In this document: in pieces, positions 54,020 through 63,247 of the stretch
Layout: the number at the start of each line of letters is the position of its first letter
Position numbering within the stretch: the first letter of the stretch is position 1
Source: Candidatus Hydrogenedentota bacterium
Lineage (GTDB): Bacteria; Hydrogenedentota; Hydrogenedentia; Hydrogenedentales; JAEUWI01
Assembly (NCBI GenBank): GCA_016182605.1
Contig: JACPGE010000061.1
Span: forward strand, 1 to 64,000
Direction of reading: 5' to 3'
DNA: 64,000 nt
Position numbers and translations under genes: made by a program
Notes under the pieces: generated by a model
Told to the model about the DNA's origin: nothing
The model's input: the letters and a program-made list of their open reading frames with translations, nothing else
The model's database searches: none

Positions 54020-55933
54020 ATGCCAATGCGCACCGTTACTGCCATCTTTGTTGCCGGGCTGCTGCCCGCGGTCATGGCCACTGCACAAGAGAGCAAGCTT
54101 GTGAAGCTGGCGTACCAGCATCCGGGTCTTGTGGTGGATCTCGGCGTTGGCCTGTGGGCACAGCCGCTACCCATGGACTTCGATCAAGACGGCGATCTGG
54201 ACCTGGTCGTGGCCACGGCCGACGTGCCTTCGAATGGCGTGTACTTCTTCGAGAACCCCGGAGGCGGCGCTATGCCCGTCTTCAAACCGGGAAAGCGTCT
54301 GGGTGATGCAGTGCACAATATGACGGTGTCCTACCTGGAGCAGGGTCCGCTGGTGATTTCCCCGGGCAATCGGCATCCGGACTTCGTCTCCAAGGCCTTG
54401 GCCGCGCCGCAGCCCCTCAATTTCAAGCCCCCCTACCACGAAGGCCGGGACAAGCAATACAAACTCTACGACTACGATGGCGATGGCCTCCTGGACCTCG
54501 CCGGAGGCATCAGCGATTGGCGGGAGTATGGGTGGGACAATGCCTACAACGGCCAAGGCGAATGGACCCGAGGTCCGCTCCACGCCTTCGTCTACATCAT
54601 GCGCAACACCGGCTCGAATGATCAGCCCGACTACGCGGAGCCCGTTCAGGTTCAGGCAGGCGGCGCCACGCTTGACGTTTACGGCGCGCCTTCCCCCAAT
54701 TTCGCCGACTTCGATGGCGACGGCGACCACGACCTGTTGTGCGGCGAGTTCCTCGATCGCTTCTCCTACTTCGAGAACACGGGCAGCCGCACTGAGCCTG
54801 TTTTCGCAGCGGGCCGCTTTCTCACCCGAAACGGCGACGCGATCAAGATGGACTTGGAGATGCTTCAGGTGGTGGCGCTCGACTGGGACGGCGACCGCGA
54901 TGTCGATCTCGTTGTGGGCCAGGAAGACGGGCGCGTGGCGTACCTGGAACACACGGGTGAAATCAGGGATGGCGTGCCGGTCTTCACGTCCCCGCGTTTC
55001 TTTCAACAGGAAGCCGAATACCTGAAAGTGGGTGCGCTCAACACGCCCTTTGGCATCGATTGGGACGCCGACGGCGATCAGGATTTGCTTTCAGGCGACA
55101 CCGCGGGCTATCTCAGCTTTGTTGAAAATCTTGACGGCGGCAATCCGCCGCAATGGGCCGCACCGGTCTACCTCAAGGCAAATGGCACGACGATCCGCAT
55201 TCAGGCGGGCCCGAACGGTTCCATCCAGGGGCCGGCGGAGGCCAAATGGGGCTATACCGCCCTCGGCACCGGCGATTGGGATGGCGATGGGCTCAACGAC
55301 ATCATGATCAATTCCATCTGGGGCGAGGCGCTCTGGTATAAGAACATCGGCACAGCAATCCGCCCCGAACTCGCGGCCGCGCAGCCGGTCGACGTCGAAT
55401 TCGAAGGCGCCGTTCCCAAGCCCGCCTGGGTATGGTGGACTCCCAAGGGCAAGCAACTCGTCTCGCAGTGGCGCACCAGCCCGGTGCTCCACGATCTGAA
55501 CCAAGACGGGCTTCTCGATCTGCTGCTGGTCGACCCCGAGGGGTACTTGGCCCTCTATGAACGCGCAGAACGGGACGGCAAGCGTGTGGTACTGCCTCCC
55601 CAACGCATTTTTCTAGACGAGACGGGAGCCGCGCTCCGCTTGAGCGACGGCGTTGCGGGCAAGAGCGGGCGGCGAAACATCGCCATTGCCGACTGGGATC
55701 AGGACGGCAAGCTCGACCTGCTTATCTGCGGCAAGAATATCGACTTCTGGCGCAACATCGGCGAAGCGGCCGGTGTTTGGCAGTTCAAGAACGAAGGTAT
55801 GGTCGACCCCCGCCGCCTCGCGGGACACACGACCTGCCCCGCCATCGTCGATTGGGATGGGAACCAGGCGCCCGATCTGGTCATCGGCGCGGAGGACGGG
55901 TTCTTCTACTACCTGAAGAACCCCAACGGCTGA
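54020..55933 (+). CDS. Secreted VCBS/FG-GAP repeat protein
   Basis: A 637-aa protein with a signal peptide (TAIFVAGLLPAVMATAQ) and about nine FG-GAP/VCBS repeats, each with a calcium-type loop and a following DLVVG-like strand: DFDQDGDLDLVVA, DYDGDGLLDLAGG, DFDGDGDHDLLCG, DWDGDRDVDLVVG, DWDADGDQDLLSG, DWDGDGLNDIMI, DLNQDGLLDLLLV, DWDQDGKLDLLIC and DWDGNQAPDLVIG. These repeats build an integrin-like beta-propeller. A cell-surface or secreted binding role is likely; the ligand is unknown. GGGAGAG lies 7 nt upstream of the ATG, and a TACAAT (53973-53978) may be the -10 box. Confidence 0.88.
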   Translation: MPMRTVTAIFVAGLLPAVMATAQESKLVKLAYQHPGLVVDLGVGLWAQPLPMDFDQDGDLDLVVATADVPSNGVYFFENPGGGAMPVFKPGKRLGDAVHNMTVSYLEQGPLVISPGNRHPDFVSKALAAPQPLNFKPPYHEGRDKQYKLYDYDGDGLLDLAGGISDWREYGWDNAYNGQGEWTRGPLHAFVYIMRNTGSNDQPDYAEPVQVQAGGATLDVYGAPSPNFADFDGDGDHDLLCGEFLDRFSYFENTGSRTEPVFAAGRFLTRNGDAIKMDLEMLQVVALDWDGDRDVDLVVGQEDGRVAYLEHTGEIRDGVPVFTSPRFFQQEAEYLKVGALNTPFGIDWDADGDQDLLSGDTAGYLSFVENLDGGNPPQWAAPVYLKANGTTIRIQAGPNGSIQGPAEAKWGYTALGTGDWDGDGLNDIMINSIWGEALWYKNIGTAIRPELAAAQPVDVEFEGAVPKPAWVWWTPKGKQLVSQWRTSPVLHDLNQDGLLDLLLVDPEGYLALYERAERDGKRVVLPPQRIFLDETGAALRLSDGVAGKSGRRNIAIADWDQDGKLDLLICGKNIDFWRNIGEAAGVWQFKNEGMVDPRRLAGHTTCPAIVDWDGNQAPDLVIGAEDGFFYYLKNPNG

Positions 55934-55954
55934 GAACCTCCCAGACCCACCCGC

Positions 55955-56812
55955 TCATTCCAGGGGCGTCGTTTCGGGCGTACTGCCGCCAAGATAGATC
56001 ATGAGGCGCCGGTTGTCCGCCGCATATTTGGACACAATCAACACGCGGTGTTTCGGGTCACTGCTGTTGCCCGTTTCCGCCGCCTCGTTCGCCGCGACGC
56101 GGTCGTCGTAGATCTCGATGTTGATGTTGTCAAACGACTGGTACTGCGCGTAAAGCTCCCGGCCCAGCGCCTCCAGCTTTTCCCGCGGCATACCGGGCTC
56201 CACCAGCACCGTCATTCCCTTCAGGGCCGACACAGGCTTGTCCGACTTGGCCACATCTTCCGGTGTGCGCCCATATTCCTTGATCACCTCATAGCCGCCG
56301 GCCGGAGCAGCAGCCTCCGGTTCGGGCCCCGGCATCAGCTCATCGGGCGTGGGCACCCCGGTGGGCAGGGTCTCCGGGAGGTAGGGCTGGCGGTTGTACG
56401 GGCTCGGGATCAGCAGGGCCGCCTCGGGCCCCAGGCCTTCCAAAGCCTGAAGCCGCTGCACCTCGGCGCGCAGCCGCGCATTCTCCTCCTGCATGCTTGC
56501 CAGCATGGAACCCAGATACAACTCCACCGTGGCCTTGAGATCGTTCACTTCAGTTCGAAGCTGGCGAACTTCATCGGCAAGCCGGGGCGAGGCGGGAGGC
56601 GCTGGCGTTGCAGCGTCCTCCTCCGCCGCCTGCGCAACGAACTGAAGCTGCTCTTGAAGCCACCAATACCAGTGTTGCCCTGGAGCGGCTTCCTGCGCCA
56701 CACAGAGCGGGGCCAGGGCCAGCAAGCCGAGACTTCCGATCAGGCACGCGGTCCTGGCAAAGTTCCTGCGGCGGGGGTGGATTGAGGGGGTGTGGTGTGT
56801 TTCCATCGCCAT
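55955..56812 (-). CDS. Exported coiled-coil protein of unknown function
   Basis: A 285-aa protein with a basic N-terminus and a signal-type hydrophobic segment (ACLIGSLGLLALAPLCVAQE). A coiled coil at about residues 75-130 (LADEVRQLRTEVNDLKATVE and ENARLRAEVQRLQ) precedes a Pro-rich linker and a small C-terminal domain (about 180-285). No family is recognised. Its start could be Met3 at 56806. It is divergent from htpG across about 100 nt and convergent with the VCBS gene, so it forms a single-gene unit. Confidence 0.7.
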   Translation of the reverse strand: MAMETHHTPSIHPRRRNFARTACLIGSLGLLALAPLCVAQEAAPGQHWYWWLQEQLQFVAQAAEEDAATPAPPASPRLADEVRQLRTEVNDLKATVELYLGSMLASMQEENARLRAEVQRLQALEGLGPEAALLIPSPYNRQPYLPETLPTGVPTPDELMPGPEPEAAAPAGGYEVIKEYGRTPEDVAKSDKPVSALKGMTVLVEPGMPREKLEALGRELYAQYQSFDNINIEIYDDRVAANEAAETGNSSDPKHRVLIVSKYAADNRRLMIYLGGSTPETTPLE

Positions 56813-56914
56813 CCTATGATATACTTTTTCTCTTCACGGCGCATTGTACACATGCGCCCCCTTCCCTTAAATGTCATCTTTGGCTACCACTATTGTATCG
56901 ACGGAGAACCAAAA

Positions 56915-58861
56915 ATGAGTGTGGAAACATTCGAATTCAAGACGGAAGCCAGGCAGTTGCTGGATCTCATGATCCACTCGGTCTATTCCAACAAGGACAT
57001 TTTCCTCCGGGAACTCATCTCGAATGCGTCCGACGCGCTGGACAAACGGCGCTTTGAGGGGATCAAGGATCCGGCGATCCTGGAAGGCGAACCGGAACTG
57101 AGAATCATGCTCTCGGGCGACTCCCAGGCGCGCACCCTGACCATTACCGACAATGGCATTGGCATGAACCGCGACGAGGTGATTGACCTGATTGGCACCA
57201 TCGCCAAGTCCGGCACCAAGGAATTTCTCGACCGGGTCAAGAAAAGCAAGGACGCCACCACCTCCGCGGAACTTATCGGCCAATTCGGCGTGGGCTTCTA
57301 TTCAACGTTTATGGTGGCCGACAGGGTGACGCTGCTTAGCCGCCGCGCCGGAGAAACCGGCGCTGTACGGTGGGAATCCTCGGGCGACGGCACCTACACC
57401 CTCGAAGACGCGGAACGGGACACGCCGGGAACCACGGTCACGCTGCATCTCAAGGAGACCGATCACGAAGACGGGATGAAAGATTACACGGAAGAGTGGG
57501 TCATCCGCGGCATCGTGAAGCAGTATTCGGACTTCGTGGCCTATCCCATCCAGATGGAGATCGCGCGCACGGAGATCGAACGCGACGACGACGGCAAGCC
57601 GCTGGAAGGCGCGGAGGAGCGGAAAGTCATAAAGACCGAGACGCTCAATTCCATGAAGGCCATCTGGCTGCGCAAGCGCAACGAGGTGACTGAGGACGAA
57701 TATAACGAGTTTTACAAACACATCTCCCACGATTGGAACGAGCCGTTAACACGTATCCAGGCGAAGATCGAGGGAATACTCGAGTATTCGATTCTGCTCT
57801 ACGTGCCGGCGAAAGCGCCTTTCGATCTCTTCTACGGCTCGGCCACGCACCGCGGGGTGCAGCTCTATGTGAAGCGGGTGTTCATCATGGACAACTGCAA
57901 GGAGCTGCTGCCAAACTACCTGCGCTTTGTGAAGGGGGTGGTGGATTCGGAAGACCTCTCGCTGAATATCTCGCGCGAAATCCTGCAGCAGGATCGCCAG
58001 ATCCAGCGCATGGGCAAGGGCATCGTGGGCAAGGTGCTCAACCACCTGAAAGACCTGAAGAAAAGCGAGAACGAACTCTACGTTGGATTCTGGGGCGAAT
58101 TCGGGCGCGTCCTGAAAGAGGGTCTCTTCGAAGACCGGGATAACCGCGAAGCCCTGCTCGACATCGCCCTCTTCTACTCCACCCACGATCCGGAAGTCTT
58201 CACCTCGCTGCAGGATTACATCGACCGCATGCCGGAGGGGCAAGAGGCCATTTACTACATGACCGGTGAAGACCGGAAGCGCATCGAAGGTTCCCCGCAT
58301 TTGGAGTCTTTCCGTGCGAAGGGTTACGAAGTGCTTCTGCTCGATGAACCGGTGGACGAAGTCTGGACCCAGTCGGTCTTCGAATTCCAGGGCAAGAAGC
58401 TCGTATCCGCCGGCCGGGGCGCGGTGGAACTGGGCACCGAGGAAGAGAAGAAAGAGGCCGAAAAAACGCGCAAGTCGAAAGAAAAGGAATTCGCTTCACT
58501 TCTGGAATTCCTCAAGTCCAAGCTGTCGGAGAATGTGAAGGAAGTGCGCCTTTCAAACCGGCTCACCGCCTCCGCGGCCTGTCTCGTCACGGACACGCAC
58601 GACTTGAGTCCCCAGATGGAGCAGATGATGCGCGCCATGGGCCAGGAAGCCCCCGTGACCAAGCGCATCCTGGAATTAAATCCAGATCACGCCATCCTTC
58701 AAAAGCTTCACGAACGCTTCGACGTCAACCAGGACGATCCCGCACTGCTGGAGCAGGCGGAACTGCTCTACGGCCAGGCGCTCCTTGCCGAAGGCGGCGT
58801 GCTGCCCGATCCCGGACGCTTCTCCAAGCTCGTGGCCGAACTGATGGTCAAGTCGCTGTAG
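56915..58861 (+). CDS. htpG: Chaperone protein HtpG (Hsp90)
   Basis: A 648-aa Hsp90-family chaperone that refolds or holds client proteins using ATP. GHKL ATP-site motifs: ELISNASDALDK, ITDNGIGMNRDEV and GQFGVGFYS. The middle and C-terminal domains are present (IMDNCKELLPNYLRFVKGVV, SLNISREILQQD, RLTASAACLV). The start at 56915 gives the standard N-terminus (MSVETFEFKTEARQLLDLM); the longer frame to 56792 has no support. A TATACT at 56821-56826 may be the -10 box. A strong two-way terminator follows. Confidence 0.96.
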   Translation: MSVETFEFKTEARQLLDLMIHSVYSNKDIFLRELISNASDALDKRRFEGIKDPAILEGEPELRIMLSGDSQARTLTITDNGIGMNRDEVIDLIGTIAKSGTKEFLDRVKKSKDATTSAELIGQFGVGFYSTFMVADRVTLLSRRAGETGAVRWESSGDGTYTLEDAERDTPGTTVTLHLKETDHEDGMKDYTEEWVIRGIVKQYSDFVAYPIQMEIARTEIERDDDGKPLEGAEERKVIKTETLNSMKAIWLRKRNEVTEDEYNEFYKHISHDWNEPLTRIQAKIEGILEYSILLYVPAKAPFDLFYGSATHRGVQLYVKRVFIMDNCKELLPNYLRFVKGVVDSEDLSLNISREILQQDRQIQRMGKGIVGKVLNHLKDLKKSENELYVGFWGEFGRVLKEGLFEDRDNREALLDIALFYSTHDPEVFTSLQDYIDRMPEGQEAIYYMTGEDRKRIEGSPHLESFRAKGYEVLLLDEPVDEVWTQSVFEFQGKKLVSAGRGAVELGTEEEKKEAEKTRKSKEKEFASLLEFLKSKLSENVKEVRLSNRLTASAACLVTDTHDLSPQMEQMMRAMGQEAPVTKRILELNPDHAILQKLHERFDVNQDDPALLEQAELLYGQALLAEGGVLPDPGRFSKLVAELMVKSL

Positions 58862-58880
58862 ACGATCGCCACTCAAAATT

Positions 58881-58927
58881 ACATCCCCCTGGCCGTCCCT
58901 GAAACGGGAGGCCAGGGGGATGTTTTA
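58881..58927. terminator. Bidirectional terminator
   Basis: Perfect 14-bp stem ACATCCCCCTGGCC (58881-58894) / GGCCAGGGGGATGT (58910-58923), with an inner TCCC/GGGA stem, then TTTTAA on the plus strand and AATTTTG on the minus strand. It separates htpG from the convergent gene. Confidence 0.92.
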
Positions 58928-58958
58928 ATACCGGCCAGAACACCAGGCGCAGTTGCGC

Positions 58959-59261
58959 TCAGTGGGCAAGCTTCAACTCGACACTGCGCACTTTGTCTTC
59001 CATCGACTGCTCGCGGTCCACGCGGGTGCCAAGCTTGATGGTGGTCGCAATGCGCGGGGCGCCCATGCTGTGAACCTTCTCGTGGCATGCCTTGATGGCG
59101 GCCATCACGGCATCCCACTCCCCTTCGATGTTGGTTCCGTAGGCATGCAGATGCGTCTTCAGGCCCGCATCTTTCAGGATTACCTGGCACGCGGCGATGT
59201 ATTTCGACAAGGAAACCTCTACGTTCAGTGGAATGATGCATAGATCGACAATGACCTTCAT
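58959..59261 (-). CDS. MTH1187/YqgV-family thiamine-binding-type protein
   Basis: A 100-aa protein of the MTH1187/YkoF-like family: MKVIVDLCIIPLNVEVSLSK at the start, LKTHLHAYGTNIEGEWDAVM in the middle, and TTIKLGTRVDRE near the end. Members form ferredoxin-like dimers or tetramers that bind thiamine-like ligands; physiological roles are poorly known. The ATG at 59261 has GGAG 7 nt upstream. The DinB-family gene ends 17 nt before it on the same strand, so they are probably co-transcribed. Confidence 0.85.
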   Translation of the reverse strand: MKVIVDLCIIPLNVEVSLSKYIAACQVILKDAGLKTHLHAYGTNIEGEWDAVMAAIKACHEKVHSMGAPRIATTIKLGTRVDREQSMEDKVRSVELKLAH

Positions 59262-59278
59262 CCGGAAACTCCTTTGAC

Positions 59279-59752
59279 TTAACCCGGGGATTGGCCCTTC
59301 AACCGGGAGTAGATAATATAATCGGTCCCGGGGACATTGCAGCCCGCCATGCGCGCTTCCATGGCGACTTGGGCCCGATGATAGGTGGAATGGTTCACCA
59401 CATGCATCAGAATGTCTTGCAACGGCGTGCTGAAGGGCTGACCGCTGAGATTGTTGTAGCCGACCGGCGCCGCCAGTCTCTCCTCCTTCGCCGTATCCAG
59501 AAAGCAGCGCCATCCCGAATGCACGGCCTTGGAGCGAAGTCCGCATTCCGCAATACCCCAACCTGGCCATACGGACTCCGGCCGGGACCGCTGGGTGTCC
59601 ACCCGCGCCAGCCATTCCTGCTGGGCGGCGGTGATGTGCGCCAGGAACTTCCGGCAGGCTTCGGGCGCTTCGGCCCAGCCGTAGGCATTGGCCAGCATGA
59701 CGCCGTCTGCCCAGGAAGTGTAGGCAAGAAGGTCCTTGAAATGTTCCAGCAT
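59279..59752 (-). CDS. DinB-family protein
   Basis: A 157-aa four-helix protein of the DinB/YfiT-like metalloenzyme superfamily. LEHFKDLLAYTSWADGVMLA opens the bundle, and HVVNHSTYHRAQV carries the typical metal-binding histidines. Family members include thiol S-transferases; the substrate here is unknown. The start at 59752 gives a normal DinB length, and the longer frame to 59896 has an unlikely cysteine-rich leader. It lies between the GH38 terminator and the thiamine-binding-type gene. Confidence 0.82.
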   Translation of the reverse strand: MLEHFKDLLAYTSWADGVMLANAYGWAEAPEACRKFLAHITAAQQEWLARVDTQRSRPESVWPGWGIAECGLRSKAVHSGWRCFLDTAKEERLAAPVGYNNLSGQPFSTPLQDILMHVVNHSTYHRAQVAMEARMAGCNVPGTDYIIYSRLKGQSPG

Positions 59753-59849
59753 GAAACTGCCCTCGAAAATGCACAACGGAGACTCGCGTACATTGTACAC
59801 CAAGATTACCGTGAAAATACCCCAGCCGGACGCATCTGCATTGCCCCTG

Positions 59850-59884
59850 CAAAAACAGCGGGAGTGGCGCCCTGCGCCACTCCC
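59850..59884 (-). terminator. Terminator of the alpha-mannosidase gene
   Basis: Perfect 11-bp stem GGGAGTGGCGC (59860-59870) / GCGCCACTCCC (59874-59884) with a 3-nt loop. On the minus strand it is followed by GCTGTTTTTGC. It lies 30 nt past the GH38 stop codon. Confidence 0.85.
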
Positions 59885-59913
59885 GAATGCAGGCAAGTTG
59901 AATTTGGCGATCC

Positions 59914-62900
59914 CTAGAAACTCACCTTCAGGGTCTTGATCTCGTACGGCGTGAAATAGAGTTCAACCGTGTTGCCCTTGGCCTTGAGGCGCACATCGCG
60001 CTCTTCCATCATGTCGCATGCGGCGACGGACTTCGGCGTATTGCCGAAGGTGATCGATGCGGTACCGCGCTGGCCACAGGCCTCAAAGCAGCGCACAATG
60101 AGGGCGCCCGAGTCTTCATGCTTCTTGATGCTTTCGATGACGACGTTTTCGGCATCCATGTCGGCGAAGGATTGCACTGGAGGCAACTTGCCCTTGGCCG
60201 CAGCCGCGGCAACACCCTTGAGCGGGTAGTTCAGCGCATAACCTTCCTGCAGGGTGCCGGCGCGCCAATCCCCCGCGTGGGGATAGAGCGCGTAGGTGAA
60301 GTCATGCTGCCCTTCGTCCGCTTTGGGATCGGGCGCAATGGAGGAGCGCAACAGGCTCAATCGCAACACGTTCTCCTTCACGTCATAGCCATACTTGCAG
60401 TCGTTCAACAGGCTCACGCCGTAGTCACTCTCACTGAGGTCGGCCCAGTGGTGCCCCGTCACCTCGAAGCGCGCGCGGTCCCGGGGATCGTTCGCGTGGG
60501 TGGCGCGCTGAATGGCGCCAAACTGAATGTGGTACGTGGCGCGCGGCGCGAGCACATCGACAGGAAAAGCGACCTTGAGCAGTGTGCGCTTCTCCCACCA
60601 GTCCACATGGGTCGACACGTCGATGCGGGCCGTGTGGGCGTAGAGGGTGATGTCCTGGGTGAACGTGCTCTTCTCCGTCTTGCGGATCACGCGCACCACG
60701 GCACGGATCGGGCCTTTCTCAATCACCTTCACGGAATCCGGTTTACCCGGCTCCCATTGGCGCTCTTCGTCGAAGTTGTGATCGATATCCCAGGCATCAT
60801 GAGCATGGGGACGATCGTCGAAAAGTTGCAACACATTGCCGCGCTGTCCTGGGGCAAGCACTTCGCGCTCGTCAAGCTTGTCGAAAACACTGGTGAAGCG
60901 GCCGTGATCGTCGAGTGTGACACGGATGAAATCGTTTTCCAGTGTCTTCCCCGTTGCGGCAAGAGGCCATTCCGATGCTTCTGCCGCCGCGCCGGGCAGC
61001 ACCCGGTATACCGCATGGCCCAGGGGCGGCACGGCCTCGGCCAGAAAGAGTATCTCGTCCTTCCCGATCGCTTGCGCGGGCACCGTATTGCCTTTGGAAT
61101 CGATCACGTGGAAGTCGCCGCCGGGAAGCTTCACCTTGGCCTGAACCAGGTCGATGCGCATCCAGGACAGGGTGTTGAAGACCACCACGGGCTGCCCTGG
61201 TCCGCTTGTGTCGATGGCCGTGGTGAGGGTCTTCAGCGCAAGCTCTTGAAGTGCCCCGACGCGTTGCTTCACCGTGGCGTAGTCCTGATCGGCCACGGCG
61301 TAGACTTCCGTGATTGACGAGCCCGGCAGGATGTCGTGAAACTGGTTCGTGAGAACGATGCGCCAGTTCTCCCAAAGGGCTGCCTGGTCGTAGCGGCCAC
61401 CGGCGAGCAGGGCCAGAGCGCTGAGCTGTTCCGTGTCGTGCAGGAGTACCTCGCATTTGCGGTTGTTGCGCTTGGTGCGGGCCTGGGTGGTCTGGCAGGC
61501 GCGGTGCAACTCCAGATACAGCTCGTCGTTGTAGACCGGCAGCTTCGTGGTATCACACTGCGTCTTCATGCGATCGAGACAATCCTGCGTGCGTCCAAAT
61601 TCCATCTTGGGCACGCCCACAATGTTCTTCATGCGCTTGCCGTGCTCAATCATCTCCATCGTCGGGCCGCCGCCGCCATCGCCCCAGCCGAAGGGATAGG
61701 GCAGTTCTTCAATGCGATCCTTCTGCCGGAACTTCTGCCATTGCTGGATACAGTCGGCCGGCACGGGGTTGCCGTTGTAATTCAGCGGCGGCATGACGGA
61801 GTCGATGCGCGTGCCGTCGATGCCCTGCCACTGGAAGAAACTGTAGGGAAAGCCCGTGAACATGCTCCAGTCGATCTTCGTGGTGACGAAGGTGTCGATC
61901 TGGCAGCCCTTCAGAATCTGTGGCAGCGACCACGGATAGCCGAAGGCGTCGGGCAGCCAGGCCGTGCGCGATTGCATGCCGAATTCCTCGCGGAAGAACC
62001 GGTTGCCATAGAGAAACTGGCGGATGATCGATTCCCCCGAAGGCACGTTGCTGTCCTGTTCGATCCAGGGCGCGCCACAGGGCTCCCAGCGGCCTTCCTT
62101 CACCCGCTTCTTCAGGCGCTTCCACAGGCCGGGGAAGTGTTCCTTGCAGTACATGTACAGCTCGGGCTGGCTGAACGAGAAATGAAACTCGGGGTACTTG
62201 TCCATGAGACCGAGCACGTTGGCGAAGGTGCGGCCCACCTTGCGCCGCGACTCGCGCAGCGGCCAGAGCCAGGCCGTGTCGATGTGGGAGTGCCCCGTGA
62301 GCACCAGCCGGCCCATCCCGTAACTGGCTTCGAAATCTTTCAGGCCCGCGAGCAGGTGCTTTCTCGCTTTGGCAATGCTCTTGTAATACTCGGGGAGACC
62401 GATGTGCTGCAGGTCCACCATGCGCACCGATTCTGCAATGAGCGCGAAAAGGCGTTGCGCCGGCGCGTAGTTCTTGTCGAGCGTTTCGTAAACCTTGAGC
62501 GGCACCTCACAATCCCAGAAAAAGGTCCACACGTCCGTGTGCATCACCGCGATGTCGGCGTATTTGAAGATATGCTTCTTGTCGTAGCGCACACTGGGCA
62601 CCGCCTCCAGCACGAGCTCAAAGGTGTCCCCGCCCTTGGCTTTCTCCGTGAGGTACAGCTCGTCCCGGAAGATATCGAGCCCCTGGAACGGCTTGCCATC
62701 GATATAGCAGAGCGATTCCCCCGGCGATGAGAGCGGATCGGTCCAGATGTTGTTTGGCTTGTCCGGCACACCGGAAAGCTGGTTCGACGCAAGGCTGCCC
62801 ACGCTGTCGCCCGGGCGCACCAGCGCCACGGCGCGATGGCCCTTGAACGACTTGGGCAGTTTCACCTTCAGCTTGAACCAGGTGGCGTTGTCGAAGCCGC

Positions 62901-63093
62901 CCCAGGGCCCCGGCACGGCGAAAGGCTTCCAGCCGCCCTTGGGCATCGAGTCCGGCCCGCGGCCCGGGCCGGTAACGGATGCCTGAATGTCCGTGATGGG
63001 CTGGCGCTGCGTGTAGATGGAGTCCTTGATTTCCTGAAGCCGGCCGCGAAGCTGGGCCAGTTCGATTTCCCGTTCGATTGCAAAATTAGCCAT
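59914..63093 (-). CDS. Alpha-mannosidase, glycoside hydrolase family 38
   Basis: A 1059-aa GH38 enzyme hydrolysing alpha-mannosidic bonds. The catalytic zinc site is at GHSHIDTAWLWPLRESRRK (near residue 264). The nucleophile is the aspartate in AWLPDAFGYPWSLPQI (near 381). An N-terminal galactose-binding-like domain, middle helical domain and C-terminal beta domains follow the family order. No signal peptide is seen, so it is probably cytoplasmic, acting on imported mannose oligosaccharides. The start at 63093 gives a natural N-terminus (MANFAIEREIELAQL). It is separated from the upstream DUF6807 gene by a terminator. Confidence 0.94.
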   Translation of the reverse strand: MANFAIEREIELAQLRGRLQEIKDSIYTQRQPITDIQASVTGPGRGPDSMPKGGWKPFAVPGPWGGFDNATWFKLKVKLPKSFKGHRAVALVRPGDSVGSLASNQLSGVPDKPNNIWTDPLSSPGESLCYIDGKPFQGLDIFRDELYLTEKAKGGDTFELVLEAVPSVRYDKKHIFKYADIAVMHTDVWTFFWDCEVPLKVYETLDKNYAPAQRLFALIAESVRMVDLQHIGLPEYYKSIAKARKHLLAGLKDFEASYGMGRLVLTGHSHIDTAWLWPLRESRRKVGRTFANVLGLMDKYPEFHFSFSQPELYMYCKEHFPGLWKRLKKRVKEGRWEPCGAPWIEQDSNVPSGESIIRQFLYGNRFFREEFGMQSRTAWLPDAFGYPWSLPQILKGCQIDTFVTTKIDWSMFTGFPYSFFQWQGIDGTRIDSVMPPLNYNGNPVPADCIQQWQKFRQKDRIEELPYPFGWGDGGGGPTMEMIEHGKRMKNIVGVPKMEFGRTQDCLDRMKTQCDTTKLPVYNDELYLELHRACQTTQARTKRNNRKCEVLLHDTEQLSALALLAGGRYDQAALWENWRIVLTNQFHDILPGSSITEVYAVADQDYATVKQRVGALQELALKTLTTAIDTSGPGQPVVVFNTLSWMRIDLVQAKVKLPGGDFHVIDSKGNTVPAQAIGKDEILFLAEAVPPLGHAVYRVLPGAAAEASEWPLAATGKTLENDFIRVTLDDHGRFTSVFDKLDEREVLAPGQRGNVLQLFDDRPHAHDAWDIDHNFDEERQWEPGKPDSVKVIEKGPIRAVVRVIRKTEKSTFTQDITLYAHTARIDVSTHVDWWEKRTLLKVAFPVDVLAPRATYHIQFGAIQRATHANDPRDRARFEVTGHHWADLSESDYGVSLLNDCKYGYDVKENVLRLSLLRSSIAPDPKADEGQHDFTYALYPHAGDWRAGTLQEGYALNYPLKGVAAAAAKGKLPPVQSFADMDAENVVIESIKKHEDSGALIVRCFEACGQRGTASITFGNTPKSVAACDMMEERDVRLKAKGNTVELYFTPYEIKTLKVSF

Positions 63094-63190
63094 GGAATTG
63101 TGGTGCCTTTGTTGAGATGAAGTGCGTGCCGCCCCGGGTGGGCAGGGAATTATAGCGCCAGCGAGGGCGTGAGCCCAAGCGGAGCGCGCA

Positions 63191-63226
63191 CAAAAGAAAA
63201 GCGGCGCCGCGTCGTGGCAGCGCCGC
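63191..63226 (-). terminator. Terminator between DUF6807 and GH38 genes
   Basis: GCGGCGC (63201-63207) pairs with GCGCCGC (63220-63226). On the minus strand the stem is followed by TTTTCTTTTG. It lies 22 nt after the DUF6807 stop, so the mannosidase probably has its own promoter between here and 63093. Confidence 0.75.
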
Positions 63227-63247
63227 ACAAGAACTTCGAATGGAGGA